Shown here piece by piece: positions 42,958 through 53,317 of a stretch of DNA of 64,000 bases; within the stretch, counting starts at the first letter, position 1; the number at the start of each line of letters is the position of its first letter. A program made the translations under genes and the position numbers. The DNA is from Toxotes chatareus. Taxonomy: Eukaryota > Chordata > Actinopteri > Toxotidae. Location of the stretch: the NCBI GenBank assembly GCA_016801885.1, contig JAFBJY010000411.1, positions 62,001 to 126,000 on the forward strand. Direction: 5' to 3'. Below the pieces are notes generated by a model, which worked only from the letters and a program-made list of their open reading frames with translations, ran no database searches and had not been told where the DNA came from.

Positions 42958-44263
42958 ATGGCATGTCCCTTTCTGGAAGACCCGATTGATGAAGAAGCAA
43001 GACTGATTCGCAGAGAACTGCGATTGCGTCGGGCGAGGATTTTCCGTCCACGTTTGGATACGTTTTCATATCCTCCCGACTTTTTATTTGAACGTTATCG
43101 TTTTTCGTTACAGTCACTGCAATACATTCACAACCTCATCCGCCCTCTCATCACTCACATCACCCACCGTGGACGTGCACTCACCACTGAACAAATACTT
43201 TGCATTGCTCTACGTTTTTTTGCAAATGGAAGTTTTCTTTATAATATCGGCGATGCAGAACACATAAGCAAAGCAACCGTTTGCAGGGCTATAAGAAAGG
43301 TGTGCCTCGCTCTGAAGCGGTTTTTATCAGTTTTTGTTGTTTTTCCCGGACACAAACCTGTGAGAGCCATCAAAGAAGAGTTCCATGGGATTGCAGGTAA
43401 ATAATTTTAAATGATTAATAATTTTTCTGTCAATAACATGTTGCTGTGACCTCTGGGAGCAATAATTTGAATGTCTTTTAGGATTTCCCAATGTGATTGG
43501 CTGCATTGATGGCACCCACATTCCTACCTATCACTGCTCCTTCAGAAAATGAAGGAAATTATGTGAATAGGAAGTCCTTCCATAGCATCAATGTGCAGGT
43601 ACATACATTGACTACTACTTTTAAATGTCAGAGCACAAATATTTCAACTAACTTGTCTCATTTTCTGTACTGTCAAGATCATTTGTGATGCAGCACACAT
43701 TATCACAAATGTGGAAGCCAAGTGGCCCGGGTCTGTGCATGACTCCCGCATATATAGAGAGTCTACAATAAGCAATAGACTGGAACGTGGTAAGTGGTCT
43801 GAAACATTGCTGTTTGTCACCAAGAAAGATCTTTGTCTAATTTTTCTGAGAAAAATATCAGAAGTAAAAATGTGACTTCACTTGCAGGAGAGATTCATGG
43901 CTTCCTTCTGGGTGACAGGGGTTACCCCTGCCAACGAAATCTTATAACCCCTTACCCAGACCCTCAACCAGGACCCCAGCAGCACTTCAATGTGGCACAC
44001 TGCAGGACGAGAGCCAGGGTAGAGATGACTATAGGCCTGTTGAAAGCCCGTTTCCAGTGCTTACGCCATCTCAGAGTAACCCCGAGAGAGCCTGTGACAT
44101 AATTGTGGCATGTGTTATTCTCCATAATATTGCAACTATTAGAGGAGAGCAACACCCTGCCCTACAAATAGAAGACCCTGAGGAGGACCCCATCCAGCTC
44201 CCAGAAAATCAGGATGGAAGGGCAATCAGAGATCTGATCTGCAACAACCATTTTCCATGTTAA
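42958..44263 (+). pseudogene. Harbinger transposase (HARBI1-like), exons 42958-43396, 43482-43598, 43678-43789, 43888-44263
   Basis: DDE nuclease that cuts and pastes the transposon. Exon 1 encodes an N-terminal helical region (RRARIFRPRLDTF ... GDAEHISKATVCRAIRKV, a helix-turn-helix). Exon 2 has the first catalytic Asp (IGCIDGTHIP), exon 4 the second (LLGDRGYP) and the Glu (ARVEMTIGLLKARF). GT-AG junctions are good. A four-base insertion right after GTHIP and a one-base loss after CLRHLRVTP shift the frame, so the protein is not made intact. The final exon otherwise stays open to ICNNHFPC. Confidence 0.85.
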
Positions 44264-44799
44264 ATTACAGCCACACAGAATACCACACTGTCACATCGTT
44301 CATTTTATTTAGTCTTCCTTATATCCTACAGACAGACAGAGACAAAGAGAACATTTTCATATTGCTCTAATAATACATTAAATTTACCTCTGACTACACA
44401 CACACCTCCAGCTTGTGTTTAAGTATCTCGATTTCCAGATCTGCCTTTTGGATCTGGCGGTCCAGGTATAACATTTCCTTGTCCGTTTTTTCGATTTGTT
44501 TAAGTAGATGAATTTTGTATAACTCCTTGACTGGTAACTGGAAATCCACAAGAATATTGTTCAACACAGTCAATTATACAGAATTAAACTCTGTTGTTCA
44601 CTGAAACTCTCACTGTATTCATTTGTTCTGCAGAAGTTGATGGACCCTCTTCATGCTGTCCAGTTATGCTCTGTTAAAAAAGGATGAATATGTTAGCTTC
44701 CATGTCAATATAAATCCATACAATGTAATGCTGATCTAATATGATACCTCTGAGGGCCTGTCTGTGACAGCAGACACAGCGTCCTCATCTTCATGTTCG

Positions 44800-45540
44800 C
44801 CATCCTTTGAAGTCAAGCATTTCATTTTGTGAACTTGTGTCCTCAGGGCTGACTGGTTCAGATGAGCTGCCCCCTGGGATTCCCTCAGCCATGGGCCTTC
44901 CTGTTGTTTGGCTAAGGGCCCTCTCCTCTGCCTCTGTTAGAGGTGGTGGTGCAGGTCCTCCACCTGTTTTACGGGCCTCTGCCCTCTTTCTGTTGGCTAG
45001 GCAGGAGTCAAATGTTAACTTCACCACATTAATTAATGAAACATTACAGGGGGCAGAATGTGTGAAAACATCATGCAGGACTGAAAGAGCTGTTACAGTA
45101 TTCAATAAATAAATTAAAAATATAAATAAAAATTGAAAATTGAATTACAATTAAATTGAAATAGACATATCAAATGTTACCAAAGTGAGATACAACCAGG
45201 CATGTTATATTTCCAACTCACTGATTGAATTATATTTTTATATTTCATTTTCAACTGCCTCCAAGTCCGTTTTTCGCCCCCTGGGTTGCACCTGCATGAA
45301 CAGGGGGCCAACAGCATTTTTTGCATGTAATATTGCAATATTTTATGAGTGATTAAAAACAAAACTTACGCATTGACTCGAGCAGTGATTTATCCCCATG
45401 CGTTTTCTCTATCTTTTGCCGCTGCCACTGTGTTGCTTTTTTTCCGGAAAATATGCTCATATTCACCGTATGCCTCCATCAAAATTTCAAGCTCCAGGGG
45501 TGAAAAAATGTTGAGCGCTTTCGTTTTGATCCCGCTTCCA
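44800..45540 (-). pseudogene. Harbinger Myb/SANT-like DNA-binding protein relic
   Basis: Minus-strand pieces: about 45370-45540 (ELEILMEAYGEYEHIF ... a SANT/trihelix-like start, stop in WG*ITARVNA), about 45235-45300 (GEKRTWRQLKMKYKNIIQS) and 44800-45000 (NRKRAEARKTGGGP ... Ser/Pro-rich). In PIF/Harbinger elements this second protein helps the transposase enter the nucleus and bind DNA ends. At least one stop and one frame change are present. Confidence 0.7.
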
Positions 45541-45756
45541 TGGTGAATCAAGGAATCGGGGCTCCATTGATGATGGCTTATTTATAGTCGTGGTGCACGC
45601 GCTTGACTCGGAGTCAACATACTCAGAGTTGACAAAACTAATGTGAATCAGCTGTGTTGAAACAGGAAACTCAGAGTTTTTCATCTCAGGGTTTGTCAAC
45701 TCAGGGTTAACACTCATACTCAGAGTTTGTTGAACCTCCTTCATGAAATCGGCCCC

Positions 45757-46240
45757 AGATCCCTTTCAACAACGACACAGAGACAGTAAACAATTCTCAG
45801 TCTGTAACTGATGAAATACTTCATCTCATTTCCAAAATACTGAAGCAGATGCTCAGATGTCATATGGTTGTGATTCGTAATGTTATGTTGTATCAGAGAG
45901 TTGCATAAAATTATTTCTAATCTGAATTAAATGAGTTCTCTTACTGTTTTACACTTGAACTGTAAAGTGAGTAGTCGTCTACCTCAAGTTACACAATGCA
46001 CCACAGAGAAATGTGTCAGTTTTTATACATTTGCAGACATTTTATTATGCAGTAATGTGTTGTTTACAGTGTTTTGTACAACTTCACTAATGTTTTTCAT
46101 TGCCATTATTTGCTGCCTGTGTGCTGTTATTTTTATGTAATTTTACAGTTTTAAGACAGCAATTAATTCAAAGTGTCATGTATTGAATTTTTAAATGTAT
46201 TTGCACAAATAAAAGCCAAAAAAAATCAACACGATGGTGT
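45757..46240 (+). repeat. Third partial copy of the duplicated unit
   Basis: From about 45845 the sequence matches 35516-35860 of unit A (GATGCTCAGATGTCATATGG onward). It follows directly on the right Harbinger end. Confidence 0.8.
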
Positions 46241-47730
46241 TTGGTGGTTATTTTCCCATAAAACTTAAATGATATAATAAATGAATACATTTTAATTCTA
46301 AAAAGTGTAAATAAAACACATTTTGAGTGTTAGGTGTCAACACTGGAGAAGAGTTTATATTGAAAATAACTAAATTTTAGAGTCACACTCAGTGAGGGAT
46401 GAGTATTTTAACACCAGGAGGAGTTCAAGTTAACTCTGTTTCAGAGTTAAAAATTCAACTCCAGGAACAGAGTTATTTTAACTCTGCCACAGAGTCTATT
46501 CGATGGTCACACATGTTCACTCAGACTGAGTTGATTTTAACTCACACAGAGTTTATTCCAGAGGCTAAAATTAGCTGTGTGTGCAGTATTTCCAGCTTTA
46601 CACATGAACTTATACAAAATAAACACTTCTGTAGTGATGAAGAAAAGTGTCCATGTAACATTTAGGGCTTGACCATGGTTCCTGGCCCCTAAACAGAGGA
46701 GGAGCAGAGAAAATGTGGGCCAATAGGAGCTGTTTTAGGGTACTGAGTAAAGTTGATCATTTTGAATGTGATTTCCAGAAATGTCATCTCTATATTGTTT
46801 CCAAACCTCTTTGCACTCACCCCACCAGGGATGGCAGCTGAGATGTTCAGATAAACAGAAGTGAACCATGAAGCACGTGCTGGGTTAAACATCATCACTG
46901 GCTGACAGATGAAGTCCAGGGTAAGAAAGCTGAGAGCAGAAGAGGAACACATTCACAAAGTGTGATATTAAAGAGAGTCAACAATGAAATCTGCTCTTCA
47001 CCTGAGCTTCTTTCCACTAACTGCCTCTAGAAGGTGCCAAAGCTCCTGAAGTGTTGATTTGAAATGTGTCATATTATCTCAGGAATAATATGATGGAAAC
47101 TTGAAATGATTGTGATGATTGTTTACTGTATAAGTCCATGTAAGAGCTCCTTATTTGTTATTATTTACTAGAGGAAGTCAGGCTGCTTCCTGAACAGAGA
47201 CAACTATTCACAAATGTACTCAGTGGTTTCACTGTGTTAGGTAATAACTAAGATTTCATGTTATTCTAGTTTTGGTCTCTTGAGTTTTGCTTTTCCAGTT
47301 TTATTTTGAAGCCCTAGCCCTTGTGTATTTGTCCTCTCTCTACTTCTTTTCTTTTCCTGTTTCCCTCCTTTGCTGATTGTCTGTCCCGCCCTAATGTGTG
47401 TCACCTGTTGTTAATTAGCCCTAGTGTATTTAAGTCTCATTCTTCCCTTGTCTCTGAGACTGTGTTCACCAGTGTTTTGTCCAAGTCTGTTCCTGCTGTG
47501 TTCTTGCTGTGGTTGTACCTGCTTTTCTCATCCTGGACTCTGTGTTCACCTGCTGTCCTGTCCTTAGTGTTACCTGTTTCCCTGCCTTTGTCACCTCCAG
47601 GATTTAACTTTGGATTCACTTTCGTTTGTTCACCTCAAGCAAGGACTTCAAAGTTTTAAGTTTTGAACTTGAGTTTCTGAAGTTTTTCTCCTTCTTGGAT
47701 GATTTAGTTGTTTAAGTTTTGTTTCCTGGC
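46241..47730. other. Noncoding stretch; left half of an older repeat
   Basis: 46380-46610 holds degenerate repeats of an AACTCTGTTTCAGAGTTAAA-type motif. From about 47280 to 47730 the sequence reads like one side of an older LTR-type repeat, continued after ERV2 at 53318. A minus-strand open frame of 87 codons (46689-46952) is not recognised. Confidence 0.4.
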
Positions 47731-48125
47731 TGATGGAAAAATAATGGGATGAATATACCTTACCACTATACCTTTGTGCAGCCTGACCTACAATGCCTTG
47801 AACTACAGCAAGGGGCACACATTGTTCCTTTGAGACAGATATGGAAGCCTGTCCGTGCATATTGTTCTTCTTACACAGATACAGAGACAGACACTCAAGG
47901 AGACCGGCTGCATGTATGCATGTTTAGACTATGTCTTTGATTATCAGCTCAAGGGAGGTGAGCTCAGTGTGTGTATAAAGAAGACACAGAGACTTCTCTC
48001 CTTTGAGTATTACAGCGATGCCATTCTTGATTCATGGTTGATGTAGACTCCTTCTTGCAAGAATAAATTCTAAAAGCTCTGATCGTCTCTGAGTCTTGGA
48101 TGAATTGGTTAGAATTTTTCTAACA
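47731..48125 (+). repeat. ERV2 5' LTR
   Basis: TGATGGAAAAATAATGGG to TTTCTAACA. TATAAA at 47974-47979 and AATAAA at 48062-48067 place the R region between them. Confidence 0.9.
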
Positions 48126-48130
48126 TAAAT

Positions 48131-48147
48131 TGGTCCTTCGAGCCGGA
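48131..48147 (+). promoter_or_regulatory. ERV2 primer binding site, tRNA-Tyr(GTA)
   Basis: TGGTCCTTCGAGCCGGA is complementary to the last 17 bases of vertebrate tRNA-Tyr including CCA, five bases after the LTR. Confidence 0.85.
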
Positions 48148-48452
48148 TCTCAATATCTCCTCTTCTCTCTGGATTTGGACCCGACTCTGTGCACATTTGA
48201 AAAGCCTCCACCCTGCACCGGTTACCAGGAGCAGTTTGGATGTAGGGAGGCCGGGCCTGCCGGAGGCGCGAGGGGTGACGAGATTCAGGGAAACTGAGCA
48301 GGACCAGGACGATTCAGGTGCAGTATTGATTTAAGTAAAGTTAAAGAAAGAGAAAAGAAAAAAAAAAGTGAGAAAAAGTTGAAAAGCTTACAGAGAAGCT
48401 TGAAAGAGTCTGTAGGAAGACCAAAAACTACCTCGCGCGTTAGAAATAAAAG

Positions 48453-48640
48453 AAAAAAGCTCAAGAGGAGCTAAGAAAAGTCAGGGACTTATAGAAAAAA
48501 AAAAGAGAAAAGCTCAAGAGGAGCTAAGAAAAAGTCAGGGACTTATAAAAAAAAAAGAGAAAAAGCTCAAGAGGAGCTAAGAATAAGTCAGGGACTTATA
48601 AAATAAAGAAAAGCTCAAGAGGAGCTAAAGAGAAACCTAT
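48453..48640 (+). repeat. Tandem repeat of about 53 bp in the ERV2 leader
   Basis: Four units starting at GCTCAAGAGGAGCTAAGAA (48459, 48512, 48565, 48613), separated by A-rich linkers with GTCAGGGACTTATA. It lies between primer site and gag, where packaging signals or translation controls would sit. No gene in 48150-49018. Confidence 0.8.
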
Positions 48641-49018
48641 AGAAATAAAAAAAAAAAAAATCTCTAAAAGATAAAAAAGAATTTAAAAAAAGAAAAGAAA
48701 AGAAAAAAGAAAAAAGAGACAAATAAAAAGGACATAAATACTGAGAAGTAAAGTTGTAGGGAAATAGAGTAAAGCTTGGAATGTTCTGAAGTGTCTCTGA
48801 TATATTCTGACCAGTGAGTGGAAACCTGACGGTGTCAACACAAGCTCACTGCGAAGGTGTATCATAAGGACCAGTTGCTCGGGTGTTATGCCATACAAAC
48901 TGGTTGGCTGACGGACATTCTGATAAAATAAGAATAAATAAGCACAATAAAATAGAATAAAATAGGTATAAAAATTACAGTGTTTGTGGGAAAGAAGAAT
49001 CAGAAGGGGATGCTAAAC

Positions 49019-49340
49019 GTATGCAACGCAATGACTGTAATGTAAAATATCTTAAAAAGTGGAGAACAAAATATGGGTTTATGGGGAGACTGCAAGTTGA
49101 AGCATGTAAAACCCTTGTTGAGGACATAGAGAGGAAGTGCAGGGAAGTAAAGGAAAGCTGAAAAGGAAGGATATAAAGCAGCAAAGGAGTGGTTGGAGGA
49201 AGCTGAAAGAAAGAGACAGGGAATGATGAGGGAAAGAGAAAGATGTGAGGCACAGGAGAGGAAAGAAAAAGAAAAGCAAAACAAAGAAATTCAAGCTTTT
49301 GAACTTAACATGCGTCTTGGTGTTAATTTTATCGAGGATG
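49019..49340 (+). pseudogene. gag: ERV2 gag remnant
   Basis: A first stretch (KWRTKYGFMGRLQVEACKT, 49055-49110) and, after a frame change near 49155, a highly charged Glu/Lys/Arg region (RKRQGMMRERERCEAQERK) likely forming a helix or coiled coil. Capsid and zinc-knuckle regions are missing; the frame runs into the protease, so a deletion has joined them. Confidence 0.45.
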
Positions 49341-49462
49341 ACATTGACCTCGTAGTGACACACACACACACACATAGCGACACACGCACACACCGTGATC
49401 ACTTAACCAATGATGTTGAGAGAGTGGGATTTGAAATATTGAATTTGCAAAATATAGCTAAA

Positions 49463-49800
49463 TATTTTGAGATGGAGGAGAGAGCAGAGGTTGTTTTGAA
49501 CGTGGCAGGAGAAGATTTGAAATTTCTGTGTGATTCTGGAGCATGCAGTTCTGTTATAGCCTGTTCCCAAAACATTCAAAAGTATAAAAAATCATGTAAA
49601 ACTATCTTTGTCCGAGCAGCTTATGGCAAGATAAAAGAGAAGGCATTATCAGTTGGACTGCCTGTATTGATTCCCATACAGGCGTCAGGGTGACACATTC
49701 TTTTGTGTTATCCGAATGTTGCCCTGTAAACCTGTTAGGGAGAGATTTGATGATTATTTTGGGTATAGCCATAACCCCTATAGAGAGAGGAATGTGAGCT
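49463..49800 (+). pseudogene. pro: ERV2 aspartic protease
   Basis: VVLNVAGEDLKFLCDSGACSSVI carries the DSG active-site motif; after a frame change LLGRDLMIILGIAITPIERG gives the C-terminal motif. Like ERV3 it uses DSG. Confidence 0.65.
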
Positions 49801-49989
49801 ATTTATATAACCCTATTTGATAATTTTATTCCCGAAAATTAACTTTTGGGCCACATTAGAGACAATATCCATTAAAACCTGAAGCTGAAGAAAGGATATC
49901 AATACTTAATTCATTGTTAAATGATGTCCATATGTGTTATTAAATGATATGAATCCAGAACAGAAATATTTCTCTGATTGATTTAGCAA

Positions 49990-51480
49990 ATGTATTTTGT
50001 TTTTTGTACCTGTGGCACAAGAACATCAATTCTGGTTTGCCTTCACCTTTAAAGGGAAAAAATACACTTATACCTGAATACCACAGGGTTATTGGGAAAG
50101 TCCAACAATTTTTTTTTTTTTCACAAGCTATGTCAGCTAATCTTTCTAAATTTACTCCACCATACAGTAGTTAAATTCCTTTCTATGTGGACATTTTGTT
50201 ATGTTCTGAGACTCAAGAACAATGTAAACAAGATACCCTAGCACTGTTGACATTCCTTGCAGAGCAAGGACACAAAGTGAGAAAAAATAAATTACAGTTA
50301 TGGAAACTGGAGGTGAAATACTTAGGATATTCCTAAACCTAAAACCAAGCGACAAATGATGTCTTTTCTTGGTATGGTGAATTTTGAATTTTTATTTTGT
50401 ATTTTGGTTTTTTTTGTTTTTCTTGTCCTTCTGTTCTTTTTGTTTGTGTCATTTTTTGTTTCTTTTGTTCTTCCTGTTGGTGAGGAAGGTTTATTACCTT
50501 TTGGTCATGAATCACTGTATTTTGCATATTTATTTTGGAATATATTTTATTTTATTTCATTTTTTGTATTACTATTTTGGGTTATTGCAACTGCTGATCG
50601 AGAAAAATGAATAAACCCTAACCCTAACCCTAACTAAACTAATTTCTGTAGAGCCTGGATTCCACATTATGTTGAAGAAATAGCATCATTATCTGAATTA
50701 ATTTATAGCACAACTTTGGCAGCGCATGAATTTGTTACTTGGACTCCAGAAGCCAACAGAGCATTTGAAAGAATTAAACAATTAATGGTAGGGACATCTG
50801 TGTTAGGATTACCAAAAAATGTTAAAATTATTTGAACAAACTGTTGATTGTAAAAATGGATATATGACATCAGTGTTGACTTAAAAATACAGAGGTAAAG
50901 ATAGACCTTTAGCTTATTACTCTTCTAAATTAGATACAGTCTCACGAGCTTTGCCTGCATGTGTTCAAGCTGTGATTGCAGCATCCATGGCAGTACAAGC
51001 CTCAGCTTCTGTAGGATTGTTCCATCCATTAATACTTAAGGTACCACACGCTGTGTCAGTAATTTTGCTAATCACCAGCACAACACCTTTCTTGTATGAC
51101 AGTATTATTATCACAGCTACACCTTACCATAGAGCGATGTACTACCTTAAATCCATCAACATTGATGCCTACAGCTGCAGATGATGAACCACATGACTGT
51201 ATGGCAGAGATAGAAAAAAAAGGTTTTGCCAAGAAAAGATCTGACTGACATTCCAATTGCAAATGCGGATATTACTATGTTTGTGGATGGGTCATCTAGG
51301 AAGAATTTAGATGGGACTAATGCCACTGGCTAAGCTATATAGTTACACTTGATAAAATATTAAAAGCTGAACCATTGCCATCACACCTGTCAGCACAGGC
51401 AGCTGAATTAATAGCTCTAACAGAAGCTTGTAAATTAGCGAAAGGGAAAGTAGTAAATATCTATACTGACAGCTAGTATG
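49990..51480 (+). pseudogene. pol: ERV2 reverse transcriptase and RNase H remnants
   Basis: RT fragments: QFWFAFTFKGKKYTYT then an in-frame stop, QGYWESP, then FYVDILLCS where the catalytic YVDD should be (the second Asp reads Ile), EQGHKVRKNKLQLW and KRQMMSFLGM. A 261-base insertion (50385-50645) splits the motif G-M-V-N-F from C-R-A-W-I-P-H-Y. RNase H begins near 51265 with ITMFVDGSSRKNLDG and continues to IYTDS near 51465. Integrase does not follow; the sequence goes to env by about 51790. Confidence 0.7.
50385..50645. mobile_element. T-rich insertion ending in telomere repeats
   Basis: The RT gene is interrupted by 261 bases flanked by AATTT direct repeats (50380-50384 and 50641-50645). 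The insert is T-rich and ends with three CCCTAA units (50616-50633). Removing it and one AATTT restores the local RT reading. It could be a non-LTR or SINE-like insertion, or DNA added at a break. Confidence 0.65.
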
Positions 51481-51779
51481 CATTTTCTTGTATACATGTT
51501 TTTGCTCAACAATGGAAAAATAGGGGCATGATTACATTTACAGGGAAAGAAATAACACATAAAAATCTTATTTTATCTTTGTTAGATGCAGTACAGCTAA
51601 GTAATTGGTCAGTTCACTTATAAAGCAGAACACTTAGATATTGACATCCTGAGGACTGCCCAACACAACTCTCCACAACATGAGAAAGACATTTGGATTA
51701 AACATGGTGTAACGCTGAATACGAATGACATACATAATCTGACCGGCAAATAAACCAATTTTGAGCCATGGTATTAATC

Positions 51780-52689
51780 ATGTCTCAACAGGGGGATGGT
51801 ATCTATGATAGACAAGGTATTTACTACATATGGTGGTATTGTGGTGGGAGACGCCTGCTGTCCATACTTCCAAATACCTGGTACCTGTGCACCTGTGCAA
51901 CTTGTGATGCCTTTCTATGTACTTCCTATTGAGGCTATGGCTTTGAGTGATGTTAAGGTTTCTACTATGCATCGTATTAAATGGGAGGTGATTCCTGGCA
52001 GTCACAATCCTTCTGTGTACATAGATGCTATTGGGGTCCCCAGAGGTGTTCCTGATGAGTACAAGGCCAGAAATCAAATAGCAGCAGGTTTTGAGTCTGT
52101 ATTTTCTGGTGGGCAATGGTTAACAAGAATGTTGATTGGATTAACTACATTTATTATAACCAACAGCGATACATGAATCACACTTGGAATGGGATAAGAG
52201 GACTTAGTGAGCAATTAGACAAAACAAGCCTGATGACCTGGCAAAATCGTATGGGCCTAGACATGGTATTTGCAGAGAGAGGGGTGTTTGTAAAATGTTT
52301 GGGGCTACCTGTTGCACATTCATTCCAAATAATACAGCACCTTCAAGGTTTGGCCACTTTAAGTGAAGAATTGGCTGAAAATGCAGGTTTAGATAATCCA
52401 TTTACAGATCTCTTAGGAAAATGGTTCGGTTGGTGGAAGGATGTGGCACTGTCAGTTTTTACATCATTCTGTTTTACAATATTTCTATTAGCTCTCTGTG
52501 GTTGTTGTGGCCATTCCATGCTTACGAGACCTGTTGCTAAGACTGATTGGCATTGCTCTAACAAGGAATCAGTTTGTGTTTAAGCAGGTACTTAAGGAGC
52601 TGCAGGAAGCCGACCACTACACGGAGGGAGAATGTACATCACTACTTGATTATGACGACAATAACATCCAGGCTGATGACAGAATATGA
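51780..52689 (+). pseudogene. env: ERV2 envelope remnant
   Basis: Frame 51796-52176 covers the end of SU and start of TM (EYKARNQIAAGFESVF). After a shift near 52112 frame 52116-52583 gives NVDWINYIYYNQQR, a QNRMGLDMVFAERG motif and, after further shifts, a membrane anchor and tail (52498-52689). The C-X6-CC region is disrupted by a shift. Very close to the ERV3 TM. Confidence 0.75.
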
Positions 52690-52910
52690 CCTAGCACTGT
52701 TTCTAGAAACTGAACTGTAATGCCACGATAATTGATTTGATATATACTTACTTAATTGAATTTGATTTACTAGACATAAGTAACTTTGTTGTAACCATGA
52801 TTATTTTTACTATTGTTTTCATTATCCTTTAATGATAATTTTCCTCAATGATTATATTGATTTTTTTATGATTATTTTTCCTATTTTATATTTGTTATAC
52901 TTTGTATAAA

Positions 52911-52921
52911 CAGGGGGGAAA
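52911..52921 (+). promoter_or_regulatory. ERV2 polypurine tract
   Basis: AGGGGGGAAA immediately before the TG of the 3' LTR. Confidence 0.85.
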
Positions 52922-53317
52922 TGATGGAAAAATAATGGGATGAATATACCTTACCACTATACCTTTGTGCAGCCTGACCTACAATGCCTTGAACTACAGC
53001 AAGGGGCACACATTGTTCCTTTGAGACAGATATGGAAGCCTGTCCGGTGCATATTGTTCTTCTTACACAGATACAGAGACAGACACTCAAGGAGACCGGC
53101 TGCATGTATGCATGTTTAGACTATGTCTTTGATTATCAGCTCGAAGGGGAGGTGAGCTCGTGTGTGTATAAAGAAGACACAGAGACTTCTCTCCTTTGAG
53201 TATTACAGCGATGCCATTCTTGATTCATGGTTGATGTAGACTCCTTCTTGCAAGAATAAATTCTAAAAGCTCTGATCGTCTCTGAGTCTTGCCTGAATTG
53301 GTTAGAATTTTCTAACA
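52922..53317 (+). repeat. ERV2 3' LTR
   Basis: Counterpart of the 5' LTR; TATAAA at 53167-53172, AATAAA at 53255-53260. Differences include extra G near 53046 and in the GCTCGAAGGGGAGG stretch. Confidence 0.9.

Larger units (their letters stand above)
42684..45756. mobile_element. PIF/Harbinger DNA transposon, both genes present but broken
   Basis: Terminal inverted repeats GGGGTCGATTTCACGAAGCA (left) and, on the opposite strand at right, GGGGCCGATTTCATGAAGGA. Inside are a + strand transposase gene in four exons and a minus-strand Myb/SANT-like gene, the usual pair in this superfamily. The left flank is CTG (as in the empty site in unit A) but the right flank is CAG, and the sequences on the two sides do not join up in unit A. 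The same terminal repeat occurs at 5278-5465. Confidence 0.9.
47731..53317 (+). mobile_element. ERV2, deleted provirus
   Basis: Paired LTRs of 395-396 bases, tRNA-Tyr primer site, purine tract and remnants of gag, protease, RT, RNase H and env in order. A perfect 5-bp target duplication, CTGGC, flanks it (47726-47730 and 53318-53322). LTRs differ at about six places by eye, so it is older than ERV3. Integrase is absent and the frames are heavily broken. Confidence 0.88.

Noticed and set aside
46689..46952. Minus-strand 87-codon frame
   Set aside because: Some resemblance to a membrane segment, but no recognisable family, splice context or second copy.
50356..50614. A Phe/Leu-rich membrane protein inside ERV2
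   Set aside because: The composition comes from the T-rich insertion; no conserved motif.
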